Source of the DNA: Rhabditoides inermis
Taxonomy: Eukaryota > Nematoda > Chromadorea > Rhabditida > Rhabditidae
Assembly (NCBI GenBank): GCA_963966185.1
Contig: CAWZYM010000331.1
Span: 673,501-737,500 of the forward strand
Direction: 5' to 3'
DNA length: 64,000 nucleotides
Below are positions 12,101-26,226 of the stretch, piece by piece (within the stretch, counting starts at the first letter, position 1; every line of letters starts with the position of its first letter). The position numbers were made by a program, and so were the translations under genes. The notes under the pieces are model-generated. The model was given only the letters and a program-made list of their open reading frames with translations. It was not told where the DNA came from and did not search any database.

Positions 12101-12362
12101 TTAGAAGCCCCCGCAGTATAATTTCCGCTTCCTGGCACCGTATATAGATTGTTGACTAACATGCGCGGCGCGCATGGTAACACCGGAGCAGGAAGTTGCG
12201 TGGGTCCTGCTATTAATCTAATCTCCCTGAAAATTCCTGTAGCTAACAGTATTCTATTTATAGGTGCGGCATGCAATCACCTTTTATGCGACCTCGTTAC
12301 CAGCTGGGAAATTTAACGACGCGCGCCCGAGATGGTACATAAATATACTGCTCGACGGTCGA
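9175..12362. repeat. Segmental duplication, copy 2 (partner 815-6078)
   Basis: This is the more compact copy of the duplicated Srab locus. It lacks the MITE and the 1.4 kb of extra intron sequence of copy 1. Both copies share about 1.4 kb upstream of the gene, including a short palindrome around 'catgcgcggcgcgcatg' at 12160. Divergence includes single-base indels as well as substitutions. Confidence 0.85.
9178..11020 (-). CDS. Srab-type 7TM chemoreceptor, copy 2, truncated after TM6
   Basis: Eight in-frame exons are visible: 10943-11020, 10741-10827, 10637-10699, 10472-10591, 10224-10322, 9935-10036, 9794-9903 and 9178-9298. They total 780 nt, 260 codons. The protein matches copy 1 closely, with MLDALGCALERAR at the start, the VVERVIANVLFEKNYE motif after TM3, and the TM6 exon with FLRRENHAVLYML. 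The exon 8 donor (ATG|GTGAGAG) is intact. However, the next exon of copy 1, the loop before TM7, is replaced by the MSP fragment, so no complete receptor can be encoded. Exon 1 uses a GTTGGT donor and exon 5 a GTCAGT donor in both copies. It is most likely a recently disabled paralogue. Confidence 0.75.
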
Positions 12363-12622
12363 GCAATTCATGGGAAGGAGGGAAGGAACTATCAAGAATC
12401 GGTGGCAAGGCGAACGTGAAACTCAAAAAAAGGAAAAAAGACAACACACTTGAACTCCTCCTTGGTATCCTTCAATGCTACCTTTTTTACAGGACATTCC
12501 ATAGCCTCCTCAACACCTCAACTCGTTCACCGGGTAGTCGTGTAGTCTCGCACTTGTCACTACCGGTTCCATAACTCTCTAAGTGCCTGACTGTCCTCTC
12601 ACTCCGCTGTCCTCCGCATTAA

Positions 12623-13023
12623 AGGAACAGTGGCGACTTAATTTTAATTCGGAGTATTTTTAAAAATCATATTAACCTAACACATTTTCATTTTTTTCGC
12701 GAAAGAACGACGATTCTGCGTTACTTTCGAATCTGCCACTGCCAAGGATGCAGACGAAAATTTAAATTCAAATTCAATTAGTCCCACCACGAATAGTCTA
12801 CCGCCAAACGCTTCAATACTGCAAAAAATTGGGCTCATAAAAATTGGCCTACATAAGCGCAAACGAACGACGCACGTTCACTTGCTTCGTGGTTCAGTGC
12901 ATGTGCGCTGCGTTGTGGCCCACGAGCTTCGCGAGTTCGATTCCGGTTACTGCCAAATGTTTTGCTCGTGTGTAAATAAGGAGTTGTGGCATATTGTGGC
13001 AGAAATAAGTCGCCACTGTTCCT
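12623..13023. mobile_element. TIR element with TTAA flanks and an internal tRNA-like sequence
   Basis: The termini are perfect inverted repeats of about 18 bp: AGGAACAGTGGCGACTTA at the left and its complement at the right. TTAA occurs on both sides (12619-12622 and 13024-13027), the target preference of piggyBac. A TA-flanked reading is also possible. Inside, around 12880-12950, a tRNA-like stretch carries an A-box-like TGGTTCAGTG and a B box (GAGTTCGATTCC). It has no coding capacity, so it would be non-autonomous. Confidence 0.65.
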
Positions 13024-13414
13024 TTAACTTTCCATCTGGAGATGATCTTTTTTCAGGTACATAGAACTCACGTTCTTCACTGACATTGACATCATCAAAG
13101 CTTCTTTGCACTGCACAAAGCTGTCACATAAAATATTTTGCACCAAGTTCTTTATCGAGTCTCGCTTTATATATATCTTCTAAAACAGTCGGCTTAATAC
13201 TAGCACTAACTCAAACTCTTTTCACGATTGTAAGATTGTAAGATGATTTCACTTACATAAAAAACACGTCACAGCATGATACGCGCGGCGGCACTACACT
13301 CTTTCTTGAATCATTACAACCGCTATTGCCTACCAACTAAACACTAATTGTAAGATTGTTTTGTTGAACTGAACATTCAACTATGATCACTTTCTATTTT
13401 CTATTGCTGATCTA

Positions 13415-14762
13415 TAACACACAGTCTCTGTGAGAATTTACCTCCCTGGAACCTAGGAGTGGATATAGGGTTATTGAGAGGTGTGTATTACGGGGCGTAT
13501 GCTCGATATGATCAAATTTGCATATTTTGCCATAATACGAGTGCCTGATGTCAGGAACACAGTTTTCTTCTAAACCTATACATAAGATTCGTTTTTGGAA
13601 AGATTTCGATATTTTACGAAACTTTTGTATAGAGAGATATGCGAAAAAAAATGAATGCTAAGACTTTATGATCAAACGCATAATTTATTATTTTTTAAAC
13701 AGTTGTATTAGAATTAAGCTGAATTTTCGACAGTTGATTTTTATTATAGTTACTCAAAGAAAAAGCATAGTTCGAGAAAAATCGAAGGGTACGTCTTTTT
13801 TGCTACGGCTCTTTGAAAAATGTAGCGATCAGAGAGACAGTGTAGTAATGACGTCATTGTAAGTCCAATCTTGTATAATACAACATTAACATTTTTATCT
13901 GATCAGTTTAAGATAATTTGTCTATGAACACTTCATTGTAGCTCTTCAACTCTACTCAGTATAGCAGATTCATTCTGAGCAAAATTTTAAAATTTCTAGT
14001 TTTTAGAAAACTTGCTCAGAAAAAAGTTGCGAAACCACTATGCTAATCGCACATTTAAGTTCTTGATGTAATTACGAGTCGAACCAGCTATTTTTTATTG
14101 GATATTCAGGGGTACGTCTTTTGAGATATCTTCATTTGAAGTTTGCGAACCCTGTGAATACGATGATGAGACATGCAAAAATAAGTTCTTGCAAATGTAT
14201 TGTTCAAGGACTTAATGTTTAATTAAGTGGTTGTTGTAGTAAATACATCTCAGAAACACGCTAAAAGCATATTTGGAATTATCATGACGTCATTATATTA
14301 GTGCCTAGCGGTTAGGTGTAATCTTCAGAGCGCCGTAACAAACAAGACGTACCCTTCGATTTTTCTCGAACCATTCTTCATCATTGAGTAACTATAATAA
14401 GAATCTACTACAAAAAAACTCAGCTTAGGCATTCCAATATGACTATTTGAAAAATATAAAATTATGGAAATTTTAATACATTTCCAATCATAACGTCTTA
14501 GCATTTTTTTTCGCATATATGTCTATAAAGAAAGTTTCGTAAAATATCGATATCTTTCCAAAAACGGGTCATATGTATAGGTTTGGATGAGAAAGAAGGT
14601 ATGTGCTTTTGGAAGCCATATTATGGTAAATTATGCAAATTTGAAAAAATCAAACATATAGGCCATGCTCAGAACACCTTACCAAAGGTTGTGAAATATC
14701 GAAAATCCCTAGGTTCCAGATGATCGAAATCAGGTCAATTCTTACAGAGACTGTGTGATAAA
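13415..14762. mobile_element. 1.35-kb foldback element
   Basis: The two halves are inverted copies of each other with moderate divergence. The left arm starts CACACAGTCTCTGTGAGAAT; the right arm ends with ATTCTTACAGAGACTGTGTG. Inner blocks also pair: GAAGGGTACGTCTTTTT near 13785 against its complement near 14345, and ATGACGTCA near 13846 against 14283. No protein-coding potential is seen. The terminal motif resembles those of the elements at the left edge and at 17659-19198, suggesting one family. Confidence 0.7.
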
Positions 14763-14796
14763 ACACATGTTGCATATAGTTTAATGCACTAACATA

Positions 14797-15393
14797 TAGG
14801 GTATCCCCCCGGTTCACGGTACGGCAACCATCTCGCCGCAAATTTTCCAGACATCGTTTCGTCGCATTTAGCCGCTCTATCGGCCCGCGCGAGACCATTC
14901 GACCGCGCAATTCGCACACTTGGCGGTCTGATTTTAGGGAAATGAGGGTCATTTGCAAGTCTAATGAAGCAGAGTTTCCCATCTTCTAGAGCTTATAACT
15001 CCTTTCGGAATCAATGAATCTCCACAGAAATTTGACTCCGGCTGCATGATAGTAGTTCTTCCTAGAGGACTGTTTTTCCCGATTCCCGAATTTCGTTTTT
15101 ATTATATTGATATCGGTCGAAAAACTCGTATTGTCAGTCCCTTATATAGGGAAAATCTAGAAAACTTTATAACTGCCTTCAAACTTGTGCTACAGCTTCC
15201 AGTTTTCGAGAGAGTCTGCCCCGATAGTGTCTCTAGAGGGCTGTTTTTCAACATTGTGAATTTTCTTAGGATTTTATAGTATTTTGGACAAGAAACCCTT
15301 CAAAACACTGAATTTGCATAAAACTCTCGTCATTTCGCACTCGTCTGACTGACCGTCGATAATTCGCGTACCGTGAAAATGGGGGATACCCTA
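14797..15393. mobile_element. 597-bp MITE with TA flanks (mariner-like)
   Basis: The terminal inverted repeats begin TAGGGTATCCCCC and end GGGGGATACCCTA, flanked by TA on both sides. Just inside, 'ttcacggtacg' pairs with 'cgtaccgtgaa'. A TA duplication with short inverted repeats is typical of Tc1/mariner-type non-autonomous elements. No transposase frame is present. The following ~300 bp (15394-15693) lead up to the stop codon of the Sre gene and hold nothing recognisable. Confidence 0.75.
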
Positions 15394-15693
15394 TATTGAT
15401 CTCTGTTTGAAAATACAGCTGCTGAAACGGCTGTAAAGAAAAAAATGTTTATCAGCGTGAAGATGAGGAAAACGCGCGAAAACGGTTTCACAAGAGCGTT
15501 GAACTGTAAATCGAATATTAAAAATGTTTTCAATCATATTAAACGATTTTCGGTTTTACAGCGCTCCTATCGAGCGTTTACACGCAGTTTCACGGTTTGC
15601 ATCGCAAAACAGAAAACGCTTGAAAATCAACAGAAAACTCTGTGATAAACGCCAGTAGATTTACAAGGCTTTTGATAAGCAAAAATGAAACAT

Positions 15694-19521
<3,828 letters not shown>

Positions 19522-19671
19522 GGAGAAGGGAAGGGATGGAGGGATCGGAAAGAAAGGAACTGAAAAGAAGTGACCACATCGATGCCAACATAGCCACATG
19601 AGATGGAGGGATCGACAATACAAAATAATGGGATCATAGAATCTGATGTACGGTCACGGTATCGTTTATTA

Positions 19672-20428
19672 GGGCCTCGGCAGACTTATCGCAATCGCCG
19701 AATCGCCAAGCTTGACGTTTTCGAATGTTAGCGATTCGCCGGCGATTTGGCGATTTGGTATCATCCGACGTAGTATCTACGTACAAGTGTTAACAATGTT
19801 TGTTATAATTCAAATCATAACAAACATGCATAGACTAACTCATTTGAATTGAGAAACATAAATAATAAGATAGAGAATGCACTTGCGCGCGCTGGTTTGT
19901 CTGAAATCGCCAAATCGCCGATGTCCAAATCGCCAGCCTCGGCGATTTTGGAATCGCCTACACAAAATGATAAATAACTCAACTTAAAATTGAGTGTATG
20001 ATTCATATTTTTATGTATTTTGTGGAACAAAGATATGTTTACAGAAGTTCCCGAGATTGTCTTAGTCTTACACATTATTCGGAATTTCAAACTATCACCA
20101 AGACGGTGTTCATAGCGAATTATGTTCAGATATCTGATAAGAGTGAGTATATGTAAGAAACTTATGGAAACAAATATGAAATATGTCAAAACACGACCGT
20201 AATAGTCGTGGCGATTTTGGAATCGCTAATTTCAACTTAGCGATTCCGAAACCGCCAAATCGCCGAGTTTGGCGATTTCTTGGCGATTCGCCGGCGATTA
20301 GTATGCCACCTCAATGGCGATTTTGAAGCGATTTTAGAATCGCTGGCGATTTCAGAAAAATCGATACGTATGCTTCACTATAGCGATTCGCTGACGATTC
20401 GGCGATTGCGATAAGTCTGCCGAGGCCC
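19672..20428. mobile_element. 757-bp PIF/Harbinger-like non-autonomous element
   Basis: The terminal inverted repeats are perfect over 34 bp, starting GGGCCTCGGCAGACTTATCG. TTA directly flanks both ends (19669-19671 and 20429-20431), matching the 3-bp TWA target duplication of PIF/Harbinger transposons. Both subterminal regions are packed with variants of GGCGATTT and AATCGCC, candidate transposase-binding repeats. The centre is AT-rich with no transposase. Confidence 0.75.
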
Positions 20429-20431
20429 TTA

Positions 20432-21017
20432 CAGAATCGAAGTGATGGGATCTGATGTATGGTTACGATGGCAATGGAACAGCGATATGCTTACATTTTC
20501 CAAAAAAAAATGTTTGTAGTGAGTAGTAAGAAAACAGTTTGAAGTTTTTGTAGCTGAAATACGAACGTGTCATAAAAACAACACGTGGAATGATTTTTCA
20601 GACACGAGACTTGGAACAAACTTTGGTCTTCTGAATTTCACAACTACCTACTACAGGAACAGGTGGGAATGTGGTGCAGAAGGACTGCTATTTCTGATAC
20701 TACAATATTTCCTCTCACTTTTTCTTCTCGATTTCAATTTTTTTCTTTCAATTGTAGTTATAGTTATTCAGAGAAGAAACAGGAAGTTAGCATTGACACG
20801 TATTGAGCATAGGTTGCTCACATGGAGTGTCGTTTAGGTCACAGAAGCCGGTGGTGACCAAACTGATATCAGAGATACCCTAGGAGGTCACTAGTCGAAA
20901 ACCGTTTTCAAATCCACAGGACCGACCATACGTTTCGAGATATTTACGTTTCAAACTTTGGAGCCAAACCGTGTGGATTGCTTTGCGGCCTTTTTTCTCC
21001 ATTCGCGCCCACTGTGA
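20432..21017. other. Intergenic, nothing recognised
   Basis: AT-rich sequence with no open frame of interest and no clear repeat structure. Confidence 0.5.
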
Positions 21018-21090
21018 AACAGCGGCGGTGGCCTAGAGGATAGAGCGGCCGTCTGTCAAGCCGTAGGGTGTGGGTTCGCTCTCCGGATAT
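21018..21090 (+). repeat. tRNA-like sequence, probably a SINE head or tRNA relic
   Basis: An A-box-like TGGCCTAGAGG is followed about 45 bp later by a B-box-like GGGTTCGCTCTCC. A CTGTCAA segment sits where an anticodon loop would be, but the stems do not pair over the normal lengths. A working tRNA is therefore unlikely. Sequence follows without a clear tail or target duplication. Confidence 0.45.
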
Positions 21091-21321
21091 GCTTTTCTTT
21101 TGGCCGATTCTTTCCGGACTTTTACTTTTTGGTGACAATTGGGCAGTTGGTAGAAAACTCCTATCATCTTCTTTTTTTCAAATCGAACGATCATATGTCT
21201 TGTTGAGGGCTCATCACAAAATGTTTGCGTTCTTTAAACTTCATTAAAAAGTCGAAAAATAATTCTGACGAAGGTTTCCACATGATCCCCTCACCATGCG
21301 TGACTTCAACCATTCAAACTC

Positions 21322-22773
21322 TGAATTTCGTACATGCCTGTTTCGTGCAAGATTATTAGGATTATTATTAGATTATAAATTCGTGCATGAATATTACGTG
21401 CAAAGACCATGAAAATACAATCGCTTTTCATAAATAAACCATAAAACCGATACAGTAATGTTTTGACAAAACAATGAAGGAATCTTACAACTGTTCATTT
21501 TGTTTAACGTAAAATGTATCATATTCCATTTTTTTTCCTTTTTTCTAGTCACTCATTGGCTAGAATGTAGTTGTTTATTGATTGTCATACGAATGTGAAA
21601 ATAATTCGTGCAAAATTGTAGATGTGTTGACGAATCATCATTCTCTTCCGTGGCGGCAGCGATCACTCTCCCTTTGCCTTCGGACGATCTTTCAGATCAT
21701 TCAATGTTGCCAGAATGTTGCGATTGTGTTGCCGCCAGAGGATGCGAGCGTTTCGCTAGTATTTTTATTGCCAGTGAGAAACTATGAAGTATAATTACTT
21801 TATGATATGGCCCAATGTCCAACTACAATTGGTTTCAAGATATTTTATGCAAAGCAAAATGTCTACATTCTAGCCACCGAGTGAACAGAGAACATTTCAA
21901 TTTCGTTCGCATCAACTATTATTCGAAGAAAACATTGAGGTTATTCACATTGTTTGCCAGAAACTGTGTTAAGTATCGAGTCTCCACTCACACCCAAGCC
22001 CAACTCTGGCTGTGGCAGCGTGCTACAGGCGGATGAGTGGAGTGAGTGAATAGAGAATGTAGTTGTGTGAAACAAACGCTAATGATACAGTACTTCGCAC
22101 ACATTATCCCTGTACTGTTTTGCAAAAAATATCTTGAAATCAATTGTAGTTGACGAGTCATCATTCACTCATCATCCTTTAGCCTTCTGGCTTGGACGTG
22201 GAAAGATGCAAACCCTGCACGGTTTTCTAACCATGGTCCTCCTTGTCCCATTCTCTGCCCTGCTCCATTGGACATAAGGCCATATCATAAAGTAATTATA
22301 CTTCATAGTTTCTCACTGGCAATAAAAAATACTAGCGAAACGCTCGCATCCTCTGGCGGCAACACAATCGCAACATTCTGGCAACATTGAATGATCTGAA
22401 AGATCGTCCGAAGGCAAAGGGAGAGTGATCGCTGCCGCCACGCGCCACGGAAGAGAATGATGATTCGTCAACACATCTACAATTTTGCACGAATTATTTT
22501 CACATTCGTATGACAATCAATAAACAACTACATTCTAGCCAATGAGTGACTAGAAAATAGGAAACAAAATGGAATATGATACATTTTACGTTAAACAAAA
22601 TGAACAGTTGTAAGATTCCTTCATTGTTTGTCAAAACATTACTGTATCGGTTTTATGGTTTATTTATGAAAAGCGATTGTATTTTCATGTCTTTTCACGT
22701 GATAATCATTCTAATAACAATTAATCTAATAATAATACTAATATTCTTTCACGAAACAGTCATGCGCGAAATT
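21322..22773. mobile_element. 1.45-kb foldback element with about 480-bp arms
   Basis: The two arms (about 21322-21830 and 22265-22773) are inverted copies. 'cattggctagaatgtagttg' appears at 21553 and its complement at 22525. Opposite-strand open frames in the arms are therefore the same sequence. The outer ends read 'gaatttcgtacatg' and, inverted, 'catgcgcgaaattt'. The loop region (21831-22264) has no recognisable gene. Confidence 0.75.
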
Positions 22774-23448
22774 TAAAGTAATGAGCTCCTTCAAAGCACA
22801 TTTGTATATTTGTCAGGTATATTTTATGAGCAAATTCCTTTTTAATAAGAAGAGCAACAATAGAAGAGCAACAATAGAAGCAACAATAGAAAAGAATAAG
22901 AAGAACAAGTAGATCTTTGTAATTTGATATACTACATTCATCATAGTGTTTATTAATCGAATGTTTATATCGACTCTTTTATATATTATATTGTTTGCTA
23001 AAAACTGTATCAGTCTTATATATATATATATATATATATACTCAAAAGATTTGCGGGAATGTGTGAATCATTAGTTAAAAAGAACAGTACGAATCAAACA
23101 ATCACACGTATTCACAACTTGAAAATTGAATACGATTGAAAATTCTTGGAAAATGAGAACATTGCAAACATAATAAATCGCAGCTTCCAAAATATCGTTT
23201 CACGAGAACCCATGTATAACGGTAAAAATGTTATGAATACTAGAAGTCTTTACCAATACGATCTTTCTATCTCTTCTACAATTTGTAACCATAACCGGTT
23301 TCTTTAAACATTAAATACAGAGGGATTACGTGAAATCTTACTAGGCAATTGCATGTGTGGTACAAACTATTCCCAATTTATAAAGATTCTCATCAGCATG
23401 TGGTCAGTGGTAATTTGAATATTGTAAAAGACCAATTTTAGAACAATT

Positions 23449-25195
23449 ATGCTGAAAGGTACAAAGTTCAGAACACCAAAACAAGTTAATAGAAACAAGA
23501 GTCTTCAAAACTTTCTAGAACAGGTAACCATGCATTTGAATAAACTCCAAAATGCTCATAACATTCAAATAAATTCTTTTAAAGAGTTCATGTCACAAGT
23601 AAAAATGAATCTAACAATAAAGAATATGACAAATTTACATTCGAATAATAATAATAGTTTATCCATATGTTATCAATCATCAAACAGCACAAACATCCTA
23701 GTACCGGTTAAGAACAAAGGGTGGTTTGGCAGAGCGATGACTGCGACAGAACCTTTTGACACCCAAAACGTGTATAGAAAAGGTCTGTCAATCTTAGAAA
23801 CGGATGCAAGAACTTCTGAAGTTAGTAGAGAGAGAAAGCCAACTACGTCAGGACACTTCGTCGCCAGAGAGCAATAAAATTACATACGAGTGGGGTCATC
23901 TACAGTGAAACGTGAGCGGTTGTTTGTGAAAAATGACATAAGTTCGTTTCTGAAGTCAATCTTTTTGAATTGGCATACTGTGGAAGAATCAAGGTTGTTC
24001 CAGTATTTTGTAACTCGATATGTAATGAAACTCTGACCAAGGGTGGTTCGCGACGCACATGTGATTTTTAAACCATTTGAACGCAGCGAAGCAGATCTAG
24101 CATTCGGCAAAACCAGAAGAAATGGATTTTCTGCTTTTATATGACCATAAATAAAGCTGTGGACAATTCTCAAATCTGACAACACTCTACGAGTCCACAG
24201 TGTCTCAAGGGAAAACTTATGTAGCCGTTCCGCATATGATAGTTTAGGAGCAATGTATCAGTTATTCTGCAGAAACCCTTATACAATTACAAAGACATTT
24301 TGTTATAACACCAGTGGACAAGGCAGAAGGAAACTTTGCACTGACATGTAAAAAAACTTTACATTCAAATCATGTATGAAGAACCAGGATGTGATGTCAT
24401 AAACATTGTGGTGAACGTAATGAAACATATGCATTGTATGAAAAAGTGTCCATCGACAACATTGTGCTTAGACATATTTCTGAAACAAAATATTTTAGTA
24501 CAAACGAGGCTGATAATAAAACACTACCTAGAATTCATGCCATTCCAAAAATGCATGAAAGCCCAATGAAATTTTGATTTACAACAGGAGCTTTTGATAG
24601 TAGTCTCAAACCAATCTCATTAGAATTGCAGTTGATAGGTTGTTACTGTCTCATCTCAAATCACATTTTGCTAATTATTGCACATTGATCAGACAGCGTA
24701 ACAATACCGAAAACAGCCAAGAAGCCATTAATTCCATCAACAATATCACAAATAAACAGTATGAAAACCTCTATTGTGCTGATTTTGCTAGTCTGATCAG
24801 AAATCTTCCCCATGGAGTCGTCATGCATAATATGTTCAAACTTGTAGATTTATGTTTTAACGATTTATGGAAAAGGTGCATTATTACCGGTTACAAATAG
24901 GCATATTAATTACTCTAACGATGAGAACAATGCAAATAGAAACAAATATACATCAATAGATGTGAATTTCATGATTCACTATATTCTTCACAACAGTTTT
25001 GCGATTTATGGAGATAAACTTTTCAAGCAAACATCAGGTATCCCACAGGGAAACAATGCTTCTCAATCTTTTGCAGATCTTACCCTTTCTTTCATGGAAT
25101 TCGAATACGTTAAAGCGCATGAAAATGTTTTCAAGGCTTCAAGGCATACAGGTAGATTTTATGTTTGTTGTTGTCCTTGTCTTATAGGTTTGTGT
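23449..25195 (+). pseudogene. Decayed reverse-transcriptase element (GIPxG type)
   Basis: Broken plus-strand frames line up as one degraded retroelement. A 142-residue frame at 23449-23877 may be its upstream part but has no recognised domain. Then come FVITPVDKAEGNFALTCKK (about 24300), LPRIHAIPKMHESP (about 24530), a Leu/His-rich block with CADFASLIRNLPHGVVMHNM (about 24780), and FKQTSGIPQGNNASQSFADL (about 25020). That motif order is typical of RTs with a GIPMG-N box, a group that includes Penelope-like and related elements. The expected YxDD-type catalytic motif is not visible: the sequence after 25140 reads without aspartates. Several stops and frameshifts intervene, so the element is dead. 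Confidence 0.6.
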
Positions 25196-26226
25196 TAACC
25201 TCTCATGCGTGGTCATCTCTGATACGTGCTCCGCCTCGCATAAGACTGTCCGAACAATCCAGTCAGGTGGTAGGAGCCGAAACTGGCTTGTTCACCATCT
25301 TTTCCTTATCACTCTTTCACTTTCTCTAATTTGAATAGTATACGTAGATATCACACTGGTTAAGTCGTTTGTTTGTTACACTTCTCATTTTGCGTAAATG
25401 TGAATATGTGGTTTCCATTGATAGTCTTATGATCATACAATTTATTGTAGGCGTGTGCGTTGTGCTCTACGCGGATCGCGGAACTTCGGTATTTCTTCTT
25501 AAAAATTCGGTATTTCTCACTACAACTTCGGTATTTCTCACTATAACTTCGGTATTTCTCACTACAAACTCGCTGACGCGTTTTGGAAAGTTATTGTTTA
25601 TTATTTACCCCGTTTAGTACAGTGACAAACCGCAGTTGATGAAGAAATTTCAAATAATAACTGATAAACTGGTATTAAAAACTCATGTGATAAAAAAAAT
25701 CTGAGAGAAAATCAGATTCCCTAAACTCAGACCAATGATGAAACTATCGCTTGAGTCAATAAAGCGGATAAATGTAATAAATAAGTATTTAGACAAGTGA
25801 ACAATCATATCGTGAACGGGAGGATTACCCTATATGTACATATGTGTGACTCCAAATTTTTGATTTTAGATGTGTCTGATGTGCATCTACGCGGAAATTT
25901 GTTTGATTCACACTACAATTTTCGCGGAGTTGATTCCCGGTTGTTTTTTATTGCAACACTTGAATTATTCCAATTTTTCCCACTGTTGCACAATGTTCAT
26001 CCCACATCATTAAACTTTCCAGGCTAAAGGGCATATATGTACGAAATATATACGTCGAGACTAGAAACATGTGTTTTTTCATAAATTACAACAAATAAAC
26101 AACACAACAAAAAATATAAATATCTACTAATTCATTTTATTAAATACACGACGGACAATACGTTTGCAAAACAATAACAAAAATTAACACAGTCGTTCAT
26201 TTGTAATTAGTATAATCCCTGAACAT
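25196..26226. other. Intergenic, with a short minisatellite
   Basis: At about 25487-25570 a unit of about 21 bp containing TTCGGTATTTCTCACTAC occurs about four times. The rest is AT-rich and contains no recognisable gene. Confidence 0.6.

Noticed and set aside
21018..21090. Functional tRNA-Asp gene
   Set aside because: The GTC triplet is present but the anticodon stem is short with an enlarged loop and the B box is off consensus.
21582..22516. Matching short proteins on opposite strands
   Set aside because: They are the two arms of one foldback element read in opposite directions.
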